Shown piece after piece: positions 26,148 to 33,968 of a stretch of 60,166 bases of DNA. A model generated the notes under the pieces. That model was given only the letters and a program-made list of their open reading frames with translations, was not told the DNA's origin and ran no database searches. The DNA comes from Candidatus Sulfobium mesophilum (GTDB lineage: Bacteria; Nitrospirota; Thermodesulfovibrionia; Thermodesulfovibrionales; UBA6898): NCBI GenBank assembly GCA_900302705.1, contig OUUY01000097.1:1-60166 (forward strand), given 5' to 3'. How positions within the stretch are numbered: the first letter of the stretch is position 1; the number at the start of each line of letters is the position of its first letter. Position numbers and translations under genes: made by a program.

Positions 26148-26780
26148 TCAGTGACTGTGCTCTTCCTCCAGCTCCTCGTAACCCGTAAACATCGCCTTGA
26201 TATGCGCCATTGCAGTATGCCCCAGCGTAGCAAGATAGACGTGTACGAATATAAATGCGGTGAAGAAAAGGAACAGGAACACATGGACAGTATCGACTAT
26301 CTTTATCCCGCCGGCGAGGTTGATCCAGTCTGCAAACCTCTTTGCGTCCCAGAGCAGCAACCCCGACCCCAACTGAAGAGGTATCAGCAGCATCATGATG
26401 GCAAGATACGCCATCTGCTGCATCGGGTTAAACTTATTGTCCGGCGTGCTATGATGGGGATTCTGTTCCCCCATCAGGATGCCATATCCGTAATATCTGG
26501 CCTGTCTAAGGCCTCCCACTACGAACTTCTTCAGGTTAAGGGGTGGGATGTATATCTTTATCTTTCCCGTAACAATGTAATACACGAGCCAGATAAAGAA
26601 GTTGAAGATGAGCACAAAACCGAAGAAGTTGTGTATATCAACGGCTTCCCTGAATTTCATGAGCCCCATCAGCTCACGATAGCGGATCTGGAGGCCCGTG
26701 ATGATCAAGACTATAAAGCTGATCGCATTGATCCAGTGCCAAATCCTTATCGGCAGCGGGTGAAGATATATCTTTTTCAT
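26148..26780 (-). CDS. Membrane cytochrome b (cytochrome b561 / FdhI-like) subunit
   Basis: 210 residues with four predicted helices. Haem-ligand-type histidines are in PLPIRIWHWINAISF (helix 1), AVDIHNFFGFV (helix 2), DTVHVFLFLFFTAFIFVHVYL (helix 4) and the following LGHTAMAHIKAMF. This pattern matches di-haem cytochromes b of formate dehydrogenase, hydrogenase and thiosulfate reductase. These exchange electrons with menaquinone in the cytoplasmic membrane. It overlaps the 13-haem cytochrome gene by four bases, so the two form a quinone-linked complex by strong inference. The C-terminus is acidic and His-rich (EELEEEHSH). Confidence 0.88.
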   Translation of the reverse strand: MKKIYLHPLPIRIWHWINAISFIVLIITGLQIRYRELMGLMKFREAVDIHNFFGFVLIFNFFIWLVYYIVTGKIKIYIPPLNLKKFVVGGLRQARYYGYGILMGEQNPHHSTPDNKFNPMQQMAYLAIMMLLIPLQLGSGLLLWDAKRFADWINLAGGIKIVDTVHVFLFLFFTAFIFVHVYLATLGHTAMAHIKAMFTGYEELEEEHSH

Positions 26781-28540
26781 CTCTTGCCCTCCTTTCTTGC
26801 CCCATTCATCCTCTTGGCCTCACGAATCGGCGACGTCAATATCCTCAGCGTGATATGCGCTATAGGTACAGCCATACCTCCAAAGACCATGACTATTCCC
26901 AGCCAGTCGAGGCCCTTTAGCCTGGTGCTGCCGAGGACATAGAACTGTTTCAGAGTCAGCAGCGAAAACATCGACCCCAGGACTTCAGACTTCGCCTTAT
27001 GACGTATTAGTCTGCCGTCGGCCTTGACAACAGCCACTGTAACATTCTTGAAGAAATCGGACCCCTGGCTGTGGCAGTTTTCGCACTCCTTTACGGCATT
27101 TTTCTTGTAGGAAAGCTGGTGTGCCTCGGAAACGTTGCTCACGTCCATCTTCCCTATGAAAGTCACCTTCGCGTTCGTGCCTTTTTCATTCATCCGGCTG
27201 ACGAGACGCCAGAGCTCGTCGGATTCGATGCCGTCACCATGGGGATCAATCTTCTGAGAAAGCCCCTCACCCGTCGTGCCAAGAATCTTCACCATCTGTT
27301 CCTCGGTAAAGGCTTTGCCTGTCTCCTGGTCATAGAGCTTAAGATATATACCCTTCCCCGAACCAGGCGAATGGCAGGCTGCGCAGGAGATAGCGCTCAG
27401 ATGCAGTGATGCGTTCGGCAGCCACTTTGTATGCTTGGCTTCTGCGTCCTTGTGGCATCCAAGGCAGGCGCCCTTGACCTTCTCGGTCATTGCCGAGACC
27501 TTCACATCGTGCGCAAAATGACATGAAGAGCAGAGGGGGGCGTTATGCTGACCCTTTGCCTTTGCCACGCCATGTACGCTTTTAGAGTAGATCTTGAATA
27601 TGTCGTCATGACATTTTTTGCATGGGACACCGCTCATGGTTTCATACGTCGATTTGGGTCCAACAGCATGGAAACCGTGGCAGTCCGTGCATACCGGGGC
27701 CTTGAGGTTGCCCTCACCTATCAACTTATAATGTATGCTCTCACTAACAGCTTTGTACTTGTCCGCGTGACATTTGTTGCAGGCCGCGGATACTGCGACA
27801 GAGTGCTGCCTGTTGCTATCGAACTGCTTGACAGGGTGAGACGTCTTGGAGTATTCCGTATGGCAGTCTGAGCAGTTGTGTTTATTGTGCACTGAAGCAG
27901 CCAGCATAGAGGGATCGATAGACAGAGACAGCATCTCCCCATTCTTTTGTTTCTTGCTTATCTTTTGACTGTGACAGGTAAGACAATACTGATTGTTGCT
28001 GCTTAAGGCGGGTTTCCATTCCGAAATGCGCTTCACCGTGTGTGCACCGTGGCACGAAGTACATGGAGGGGCATTGGTTTTGTTTGCGATAAAGCCGTGG
28101 TTAGGCTTTGCCTTAAGCTGAGCGTCTGAGTGGCAATTCCTGCAAGCCAGGGCGGCTTTGACGGCAAAGGCGTCTTTGCTCTCATACGCGGCTGCACTGC
28201 CAGGATGGCTTTCGAGCGAAATATTCATATGGCAGTCGGAGCAGCTGAGGAACCGATGGACCGAGCTCTTGAAGTCCTTCGCATTCACAAAAACGGACAT
28301 TTTTTCCTTGTTCCTGAACGTCTTTGTGAATTCCTGAGAAGAATGGCAGCTCATGCATGCACTGGAGTTCTCGAGAATGTCGGTCTTTTTCGCCGATGCG
28401 AGTTCCGGAAGTGCAAGCATAAGGGTCATCAGCGCGATGAGCGGCAGAAGACACACATACAGCAGGCCCAGTATCGGGCCGAATATGACAAGCCCTAGCG
28501 TGCCTTTTCCTGATATTTTCTCAGCACTTTCTTCAGACAT
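26777..28540 (-). CDS. Membrane-anchored 13-haem c-type cytochrome
   Basis: 587 residues. I count 13 CxxCH haem-binding motifs, the first CMSCH near residue 62 and the last CENCH near 486. A hydrophobic N-terminal anchor (about 15-45, not cleaved in an obvious way) and a C-terminal helix (WLGIVMVFGGMAVPIAHITL, about 546-566) hold it to the membrane, with the haem domain in the periplasm. With the overlapping cytochrome b it resembles a split version of CbcL-like or NrfH-like quinol-oxidising modules. It is probably involved in periplasmic or extracellular electron transfer. The start has AAGGAGG nine bases upstream. A second AAGGAGGTA occurs 45 bases further up. Confidence 0.93.
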   Translation of the reverse strand: MSEESAEKISGKGTLGLVIFGPILGLLYVCLLPLIALMTLMLALPELASAKKTDILENSSACMSCHSSQEFTKTFRNKEKMSVFVNAKDFKSSVHRFLSCSDCHMNISLESHPGSAAAYESKDAFAVKAALACRNCHSDAQLKAKPNHGFIANKTNAPPCTSCHGAHTVKRISEWKPALSSNNQYCLTCHSQKISKKQKNGEMLSLSIDPSMLAASVHNKHNCSDCHTEYSKTSHPVKQFDSNRQHSVAVSAACNKCHADKYKAVSESIHYKLIGEGNLKAPVCTDCHGFHAVGPKSTYETMSGVPCKKCHDDIFKIYSKSVHGVAKAKGQHNAPLCSSCHFAHDVKVSAMTEKVKGACLGCHKDAEAKHTKWLPNASLHLSAISCAACHSPGSGKGIYLKLYDQETGKAFTEEQMVKILGTTGEGLSQKIDPHGDGIESDELWRLVSRMNEKGTNAKVTFIGKMDVSNVSEAHQLSYKKNAVKECENCHSQGSDFFKNVTVAVVKADGRLIRHKAKSEVLGSMFSLLTLKQFYVLGSTRLKGLDWLGIVMVFGGMAVPIAHITLRILTSPIREAKRMNGARKEGKR

Positions 28541-28546
28541 TTTTTC

Positions 28547-28604
28547 TACCTCCTTTTCTTAAGATTTTTTTTGCTGCAACAAAAAACTCTTCTTACCTCC
28601 TTTC
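28547..28604 (-). promoter_or_regulatory. Tandem ribosome-binding sites in the cytochrome leader
   Basis: On the minus strand AAGGAGGTA occurs twice, at about 28594-28602 and 28548-28556, flanking a short AT-rich palindrome around TTGCTGCAA. Between them a TTG-started frame of seven codons (LLQQKKS) ends in TAA just before the second site. The first site may be a relic, or may drive a leader peptide coupled to the cytochrome gene. No direct proof is visible. Confidence 0.35.
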
Positions 28605-28814
28605 CATATATTTCACGGCTTACCCGAAAGATCAAATCCTTACCTTGCAGTAGGACATCCCTTCATTAAGGCACGTTCACAATATGTAAACATGCCGGCA
28701 GCCTTTCATGTTTAAACAATATCAAGATGGACCGCCAAACGCAATTGGTAATAATTCCTATATCATGGAGAGAAATATCCTACTGAAGTGGTTTCATTTC
28801 TCAGGTATAGATCC

Positions 28815-28858
28815 GGCATCGATAAAGTTTAGGTTAAAAATTGTTTAAAATCGATGCC
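28815..28858. promoter_or_regulatory. Inverted repeat in the divergent cytochrome / entericidin-like region
   Basis: GGCATCGAT and ATCGATGCC form 9-bp perfect arms with 26 AT-rich bases between. The site is 30 bases upstream of the TATAAT of the entericidin-like gene, in a 386-base gene-free region (28541-28926). Its size and place suit a dimeric regulator or a cruciform. No known operator consensus is recognised. Confidence 0.4.
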
Positions 28859-28887
28859 TAGGCTGGAATTTGTCTTAGCCGTCCGGA

Positions 28888-28893
28888 TATAAT
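28888..28893 (+). promoter_or_regulatory. -10 box of the entericidin-like gene
   Basis: A perfect TATAAT lies 33 bases upstream of the ATG at 28927, with a GGAGG ribosome site in the resulting leader. No strong -35 box is seen at 17 bases, which may suit a stress sigma factor or an activator. Confidence 0.5.
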
Positions 28894-28926
28894 ATTTTCT
28901 CAGAAGAGATTTTTCAGGAGGATGTA

Positions 28927-29052
28927 ATGATAAAGAAAGTTGTCCTGGCTGGCTTATGCGCGGTAATTCTGGCCGGATGCAATACCGTCAAAGGTCTTGG
29001 CAAAGACATCGAGTCAGGCGGGAAGGCGATCGAAAGATCTTCCGGTAAATAA
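28927..29052 (+). CDS. Entericidin-like small lipoprotein
   Basis: 41 residues, too short for most gene callers. A signal peptide with lipobox LAGC (Cys18) is followed by NTVKGLGKDIESGGKAIERSSGK. The pattern CNTxxGxGxDIxxxGxxI is the entericidin A/B family signature. Family members are small outer-membrane or periplasmic lipoproteins; in E. coli EcnB is a stress-induced bacteriolytic lipoprotein and EcnA its antidote. Only one gene is present here, with no partner, so a toxin-antidote role is not supported. Ribosome site CAGGAGG is six bases upstream and a TATAAT box is further up. It is divergent from the cytochrome operon. Confidence 0.85.
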   Translation: MIKKVVLAGLCAVILAGCNTVKGLGKDIESGGKAIERSSGK

Positions 29053-29146
29053 CTAACAAATCCATTGTTTACTTGGTCGAAGGACTAGTTCAGGCCTCCG
29101 GACCTTCTTCACCGCTTTGGCTTCTTTTGGCCCCGAAGTGATGAAC

Positions 29147-30064
29147 TCAGTCCAGCCTGCCCTCGCGCCTTAGCTTATCGAGCAATGCCTTTATACTTCC
29201 CATCGCCTCGTACGCTGCCTTCTCTCCTTCAAGGATTGCCTCGTGTCTCTTGTCAAAGTCAGCTGAGCCGATATAGCCTACCTTCGGCCTGATTATGATG
29301 TCGGCCCTGGAAATCTGAAGGCCGGCAAGCTTTGAATACATTATATTGATAGTCTGCAGGATCGTATCAATAGTACCCTCCGGCTGCTTGGTATCCATGT
29401 CAGCCGAGATATCCACCGCAATTACAATATCGGCGCCATATCTTTTAGCTGCATCTACCGCCACAGGGCTTACAACACCTCCGTCCACATACATTTTGTC
29501 GCCTATCCTGGCCGGCCTGAATACCCCCGGAATAGAGCAGCTTGCCCGTACAGCGGTACCTGTATTGCCTTTGCCGAAGACGACCTCCTGGCCCCCCGGG
29601 ATGTTTGTAGAAACAGCATAAAATGGCATTCTAAGTTTCTCGATCGGGGTGTTCTTTACCATGCTGTTTACGTACTCTTCGAGTTTTTCCCCTTTGAGAA
29701 AACCGTTGTCAGGTATAGTAATATCGGCGATATCTCCTTTTTCGATAGAAAAGGATATCTTCTGCAGCTGAAAGGCGTTATAGCCGTATGCATAGAGACT
29801 CCCGACAAAACTTCCCGCACTCGTACCGACTATCATATGAATAGGGACCTTGTTTGCTTCAAGCACCTTCAGGACACCTATGTGGGCAAACCCCCTCGAC
29901 GCACCAGCGCCGAGGACCACCGCTATCCTCGCCGCTCTTGGAGGAGGTTGTATCTCTTTCTGAGCACAGGAAGATAAGGCTATAATTAACATGACTGCGC
30001 CAATATAAAGCCGGTGTTGCACTGAGCCAGTGAATAATTGCCAATGCCGCTTTTGAGTTTTCAT
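29147..30064 (-). CDS. Patatin-like phospholipase, lipoprotein
   Basis: 305 residues. The N-terminal signal ends in lipobox LSSC (Cys33), so it is a membrane-anchored lipoprotein. The patatin domain starts at IAVVLGAGASRGFAHIGVLKVLE (oxyanion-hole glycines), with nucleophile Ser82 in GTSAGS and the dyad Asp in DGGVVSPVAV. It is similar in length and layout to RssA/YlbK-type bacterial patatins. The reaction is expected to be lipid acyl hydrolysis in the envelope. It is separated from its upstream neighbour by a 314-base region with a dispersed repeat and a terminator. Confidence 0.9.
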   Translation of the reverse strand: MKTQKRHWQLFTGSVQHRLYIGAVMLIIALSSCAQKEIQPPPRAARIAVVLGAGASRGFAHIGVLKVLEANKVPIHMIVGTSAGSFVGSLYAYGYNAFQLQKISFSIEKGDIADITIPDNGFLKGEKLEEYVNSMVKNTPIEKLRMPFYAVSTNIPGGQEVVFGKGNTGTAVRASCSIPGVFRPARIGDKMYVDGGVVSPVAVDAAKRYGADIVIAVDISADMDTKQPEGTIDTILQTINIMYSKLAGLQISRADIIIRPKVGYIGSADFDKRHEAILEGEKAAYEAMGSIKALLDKLRREGRLD

Positions 30065-30166
30065 TTGGCCTCTTGATGTTTGGAATTATTATGGCTATAT
30101 TATAGAATAATGTTTCCTCTTAATTCTTTTGTCTTAGTCATTCTGTCCAACACGCTAGCCGGCGGA

Positions 30167-30264
30167 TAGGGAACTGTCTTTGAGCGGCCTCAATTTCCCG
30201 TATTGCCCGCCGCGGGCGAGGCGGGAAATTGCCTCGGAGTCCCGAAAGCTTTCGGGACGAGAAT
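30167..30264. repeat. Dispersed palindromic repeat, second family, copy 1
   Basis: GTCTTTGAGCGGC, CAATTTCCCGTATTGCCCGCCGC, GCGGGAAATTGCCTCGGAG and GAGAAT recur at 45315-45395 in the same order and strand. CAATTTCCCG and CGGGAAATTG form the outer stem. This copy additionally holds a perfect 18-bp palindrome (TCCCGAAAGCTTTCGGGA, 30240-30257). It is located in the gene-free stretch 30065-30378. Confidence 0.75.
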
Positions 30265-30296
30265 TAGCGCAACGATCGTCTCCTCCTTCACGCATG

Positions 30297-30336
30297 AAAA
30301 AAGAGGCCTCAGGATATCCCGGGGCCTCTTTTTTTA
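30297..30336 (-). terminator. Rho-independent terminator, probably bidirectional
   Basis: The 10-bp stem AAAAGAGGCC / GGCCTCTTTT with a 14-base loop has T runs on both strands. It lies 43 bases after the stop of the membrane protein gene at 30379 and so most likely ends that transcript. Confidence 0.85.
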
Positions 30337-30378
30337 CTTCTGCCAGGCGGTGTAAGTGTCTGCCGTCGGTACTCTATT

Positions 30379-30750
30379 TCATTCTCTCTTTTCTTCCCTC
30401 TGTCTTCCGCCCCTCATCAGGCTGTGTCTCTTGCCCGCAAGATACGCCTCGCTCGGCTGCCAGCTGAATGCTGCCCCTCTGTATGCGCTTTCTGCCAGTC
30501 CTCCGAAGAGCTTTTTGAAAAGCACAGACACCGACATCGCTATTCCGATAAACGGAAGAAATGCTGCATACATCAGTCCCAGCACCGGCGCTGCGACGAG
30601 TATTGCCAATGGATGCACCTTATAGTACCTTTCGCTCTTATCTCCTGGAAGCACCCCGGCTTTTTCCATATGCACCCTGTTGCCAGTTGAAAAATTCCAG
30701 TAATTCCCTGACCCTACACTGTCTCCGCCTATGTTTATGATGCTCAGCAT
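30379..30750 (-). CDS. Membrane protein of unknown function
   Basis: 123 residues from the ATG at 30750, which has AAGGAGGAG upstream. The frame runs to 30807 with an unlikely charged extension. The N-terminal part MLSIINIGGDSVGSGNYWNFSTGN is polar and Gly/Asn rich. A hydrophobic hairpin at about 67-93 (LAILVAAPVLGLMYAAFLPFIGIAMSV) would insert in the membrane. A polar tail follows (SAYRGAAFSWQPSEAYLAG). I do not recognise the family. The strong ribosome site and downstream terminator support expression as a single-gene unit. Confidence 0.65.
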   Translation of the reverse strand: MLSIINIGGDSVGSGNYWNFSTGNRVHMEKAGVLPGDKSERYYKVHPLAILVAAPVLGLMYAAFLPFIGIAMSVSVLFKKLFGGLAESAYRGAAFSWQPSEAYLAGKRHSLMRGGRQREEKRE

Positions 30751-30916
30751 TTTACTCCTCCTTTCGGCCCGAGGGCCTGCTTCTATTTCTCTTTTTCTCT
30801 CTTCCATGATTAGAGGTTACCAGATGCGGGTATCCCTGACTATTGGCACTCTGTCTTATTAACCCTGGAAATATGTCCTAGTGCGGCCGGGAAAAAAGGG
30901 AAAATGCACAGATAGG

Positions 30917-31639
30917 TCAGAGGACCATAAAATCCTTCCACTTCCCGTCATCATATACCTGGTTGGGGCGGAAAAATTTCTTATAAGACATCTTTGGTGT
31001 CTCCTCGACACAAAACCCCAGGTAGTAATATTTTTTCTTCATTGAACATGCAAGTGATATTTCCCGGAGAATGCTAAACACCCCGGGCCTTCTGCTGAGA
31101 TAATCTGTGTCGTAATAGAAATATGCTGAGGACAGCGCGTCTTCTCCTGTATCTACTATCCCCACCCCGATCAGGCGATCGCCGAGGAAGTAATCCATTT
31201 CGATACTCCCGGCATAGCCAAGATGCAGACTTGCAAGCGTCATTTGATAATCCTCATTACCGTCTCCTTTGCCTTCGGAATGTTTCGAGAAAATATATCT
31301 TTCGTACAAAGCAATCTTCTCGGCGGTAACAGAAGGGGGGCGGCATTCAACCTTCAGGTCCCTGTTTTCCCTCAGAGTTCTTAGCTGGCTCTTACTCGCC
31401 CTGAACTTGTCAGTTTCAAGGCGGATAGGACGACATGATGAACACCCACGGCAAACATTGCGATATAGTACGCCGCCAAGTCGCCTGCAGCCGGTTGCGA
31501 GGAATTTGTGGAAGTCACTGTCAACTCCTTCGGCAGGAAGAATGAATTCCAGCGAGGCAGTTCTAGAGTCACTGATATAAGGACAAGGCAAATCTTCTAT
31601 AAATGAAAGCCGCAGATCCTGCATGTCGAAGTTCTTCAT
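30917..31639 (-). CDS. bpt: Aspartate/glutamate leucyltransferase (Bpt)
   Basis: 240 residues from the ATG at 31639, the normal length of Bpt. The frame extends to 31858 but that part overlaps the divergent ogt gene and has no similarity. Family motifs are CPYISDSRTASLEF (usually CSYL....R) near the N-terminus, CRGCSSCRPIRLETDKF with the Cys cluster, and YYYLGFCVEETPKMSYKKFFRPNQ at the C-terminus. It transfers Leu from tRNA to proteins with N-terminal Asp or Glu, marking them for ClpS/ClpAP by the N-degron pathway. A TATAAT lies about 20 bases upstream of the start. It is divergent from ogt. Confidence 0.9.
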   Translation of the reverse strand: MKNFDMQDLRLSFIEDLPCPYISDSRTASLEFILPAEGVDSDFHKFLATGCRRLGGVLYRNVCRGCSSCRPIRLETDKFRASKSQLRTLRENRDLKVECRPPSVTAEKIALYERYIFSKHSEGKGDGNEDYQMTLASLHLGYAGSIEMDYFLGDRLIGVGIVDTGEDALSSAYFYYDTDYLSRRPGVFSILREISLACSMKKKYYYLGFCVEETPKMSYKKFFRPNQVYDDGKWKDFMVL

Positions 31640-31803
31640 AATTGAGCTAGTTGTCTTATTATATCTGAAATAGAAGTCCGAGGCATTTTCATTATTTTTA
31701 TTCTTATTTAACCTCCAGTGATAAGAGGGCTGCTGCTTGACGGACTGCCTGCGCGAGAGTGTATTATTATTCAGACATGCCGCCCTCTTAAGCTGGAAAC
31801 GGG

Positions 31804-32301
31804 ATGAAACAAAAAAGATCGGAAAACATTGGATACTACGATATCCTTGACACCCCATTGGGGATGCTATATCTTGTTTTCAACTCTTCTTTTCTGACCG
31901 GCGTCGCGTTCCAGAGGCCTGCCGGCATTCTTCTGAAAAAAACAGAAGAAACAGCATTCGTCAAAAAAGAGCTGACCGAATACTTCGGAAAAGGCCGGCG
32001 GGATTTTACATGCAGGACGGCCTTTACAGAGGGCACTGATTTCGAAAAGCTCGTCTGGGATACTCTTAGAGAAATCCCATATGCAGAAACCAGAACATAT
32101 AAGTGGATGGCCGAAAAGGTCGGGCACTCCCATGCCTTCAGGGCGGTCGGAAATGCCCTTGGGAAAAATCCTATTCCTATTATTTTCCCGTGCCACCGTG
32201 TTATCGAGTCTGATGGATCGCTCGGCGGATATTCATCCGGCGAGGAGATTAAACGCAGATTGCTCGAATTTGAATACTATACAAGGTTGTCCGGCAGCTG
32301 A
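31804..32301 (+). CDS. ogt: Methylated-DNA--protein-cysteine methyltransferase
   Basis: 165 residues. The alkyl-acceptor motif IIFPCHRVI is near residue 126-134, preceded by the helix-turn-helix region RTYKWMAEKVG and AFRAVGNALGKNP. It repairs O6-alkylguanine in a suicidal transfer to the Cys. The N-terminal part is the short ribonuclease-H-like domain seen in Ogt rather than Ada, and there is no AraC domain. It lies just upstream of queF on the same strand with a 93-base gap. The gene start is shared with the 5' region of bpt (divergent). Confidence 0.94.
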   Translation: MKQKRSENIGYYDILDTPLGMLYLVFNSSFLTGVAFQRPAGILLKKTEETAFVKKELTEYFGKGRRDFTCRTAFTEGTDFEKLVWDTLREIPYAETRTYKWMAEKVGHSHAFRAVGNALGKNPIPIIFPCHRVIESDGSLGGYSSGEEIKRRLLEFEYYTRLSGS

Positions 32302-32394
32302 AACGTTATCGCAGTGAACGTGAAGGACTGAAGCATTTTTAATACCCACCTTTCATACGGGCAACATCGTCTGCTTTACAAAGACTTGTCCTAA

Positions 32395-32784
32395 ATGGTA
32401 GATTTCAAAATGAAATACGGCGAAAAAGCGATTGGAAAAGCCAGGCTTGAGGTCTGGGAAAACCCAAACCCTGAGCGTGATTATGAAATTAATATCGCTC
32501 TGCCGGAATTTACCTGCCTCTGCCCCAGATCAGGGTATCCCGATTTTGCAACTTTCACCGTAAGATATGTCCCTGACAAAAAAATAGTGGAATTGAAGGC
32601 TCTGAAGCTCTACCTCAACTCATTCAGAGACATCCATATTTCACACGAAGCGGTCACAAACAAAATCTACTCCGAACTCACAAGAAAACTTAAGCCAAGG
32701 TTCCTGGAAGTTGTTGGGGACTTCAATCCAAGGGGCAACGTAAAGACGGTCATCAGGGTGAGTTCGGATCGGGAAGAGATATAA
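32395..32784 (+). CDS. queF: NADPH-dependent 7-cyano-7-deazaguanine reductase, short type
   Basis: 129 residues, typical of the unimodular QueF type. The catalytic Cys43 is in [14 protein letters not shown] with Asp50 seven residues on, matching the Cys55/Asp62 pair of B. subtilis QueF. The substrate-binding QueF motif is [13 protein letters not shown], and His-Glu follows in ISHEAVTN. It reduces preQ0 to preQ1 for queuosine in tRNA. Other queuosine genes are not seen nearby. A decayed second copy of the central part lies at about 39557-39772. Confidence 0.95.
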   Translation: MVDFKMKYGEKAIGKARLEVWENPNPERDYEINIALPEFTCLCPRSGYPDFATFTVRYVPDKKIVELKALKLYLNSFRDIHISHEAVTNKIYSELTRKLKPRFLEVVGDFNPRGNVKTVIRVSSDREEI

Positions 32785-32858
32785 ACTCCCGCTGGATTTC
32801 GGAAATTCGTGATAGTTGATGGCGGTGGATTGGAATAACCCGTTATCTCATTAGTTGC

Positions 32859-33968
32859 CTATCCTTGGCAATAATGAGGCTTACCGGTAACATGCCCCAG
32901 TGAAGAAAGAAAATTGTCCACCAGGGCCGGGTTGAATTCTGTACCGGCCCGCTCTTTAAGTAGTCTCGAGGTGGCCCGTACATCTAGAGCCTTTCTATAA
33001 GGCCTTTCAGTTCTAAGTGCATCGAAAACATCAGCTATCGCGACCATCTGGCTAACGATATGCTGTTTCTTTCTCCATCTTCTTGTTTCCGGATAGCCCC
33101 GACCATCGAACCTCATATGGTGTTCAAATGCGGCAATTACTGTGAGCGGCGGCACATCCGGAAGCTTAGATAGGTACATCGCGCCATAGACCGGATGTTT
33201 TTTTATTTCGGTCCATTCATCTTCACTAAGTCTTGTCTGCTTCTCAAGAACTGAGCTTGCAACAAACATTTTTCCAACATCGTGAAGGAGCCCGGCAAGT
33301 CCGATATCGTGCAGGAGTTCTCCCCCCAGACCGAGTGATTCCGCCTGAAACATTGTAAGTACGGAAACATTCCCTGCGTGAACATATGTATAATCACTAC
33401 GGGACTTGACTGGGCTGATAATGCGCAGCACGTCGCTCTCTTTTTTCAGGGTTGAAATGAAACTTAGAACAGCGTCATCCAAACCGATAATATCAAGTGT
33501 CTTGAACTTGGAAATTTCCTGACAGACGCTCTCAAACTTCGAGATACCGTCGCCCATGAGCGATCTGACATCACTGTCAGGGGCCTTCAGCTTGACCTCA
33601 ACGATGCCCACTGACAGATGAGGGCTGGAGGAGACAGTCTCCCTCGACGCCATTCCTGTGATGAACTTCTTGAACTCATCAACTTCCAGACCCTTCCGAA
33701 AGACCACCTTTTCGATCTTCTTCTTTTTCAGGGTCTTTAAGAAGCTGCTTACGTGCATTCCCTTTGCAGCCAGGGGAACGTTATTAAAAATGAGGCTGTT
33801 ATTGAATGTTAAGAGACTGAAAGCATCGTCATGATAAAGCTCGTCGACAAGCTGCAGCGCTTTTCCCGAGAACTCGTCAAACATTGGATGCATCCCAGAA
33901 TAAAGCGAATAGCTGGACATGGCTGTCGTCATGTGGGAAATGAATGCAGAGACTATTTCATGAGACAT
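32859..33968 (-). CDS. HD-GYP domain phosphodiesterase with N-terminal domain shared with its neighbour
   Basis: 369 residues from the ATG at 33968 (MSHEIV); the frame begins at 33989. The HD-GYP domain at about 200-355 carries YTYVHAGNVSV, GLLHDVGK (HD pair), KKHPVYGA, FEHHMRFDGRGYP and IADVFDALRTERPYRKA. All metal ligands and the GYP signature are present, so cyclic-di-GMP (or related cyclic dinucleotide) hydrolysis to linear or mononucleotide product is expected. The N-terminal domain (about 10-110, SYSLYSGMHPMFDEF, then TFNNSLIFNNVPL, then GLEVDEFKKFI) is homologous to the N-terminus of the preceding HEAT protein. It is last in the riboswitch-led operon and overlaps the HEAT gene by 11 bases. 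Confidence 0.92.
   Translation of the reverse strand: MSHEIVSAFISHMTTAMSSYSLYSGMHPMFDEFSGKALQLVDELYHDDAFSLLTFNNSLIFNNVPLAAKGMHVSSFLKTLKKKKIEKVVFRKGLEVDEFKKFITGMASRETVSSSPHLSVGIVEVKLKAPDSDVRSLMGDGISKFESVCQEISKFKTLDIIGLDDAVLSFISTLKKESDVLRIISPVKSRSDYTYVHAGNVSVLTMFQAESLGLGGELLHDIGLAGLLHDVGKMFVASSVLEKQTRLSEDEWTEIKKHPVYGAMYLSKLPDVPPLTVIAAFEHHMRFDGRGYPETRRWRKKQHIVSQMVAIADVFDALRTERPYRKALDVRATSRLLKERAGTEFNPALVDNFLSSLGHVTGKPHYCQG

Noticed and set aside
26151-26942. 263-codon plus-strand open frame
   Set aside because: Antisense to cytochrome b and the end of the 13-haem cytochrome; no supporting motif.
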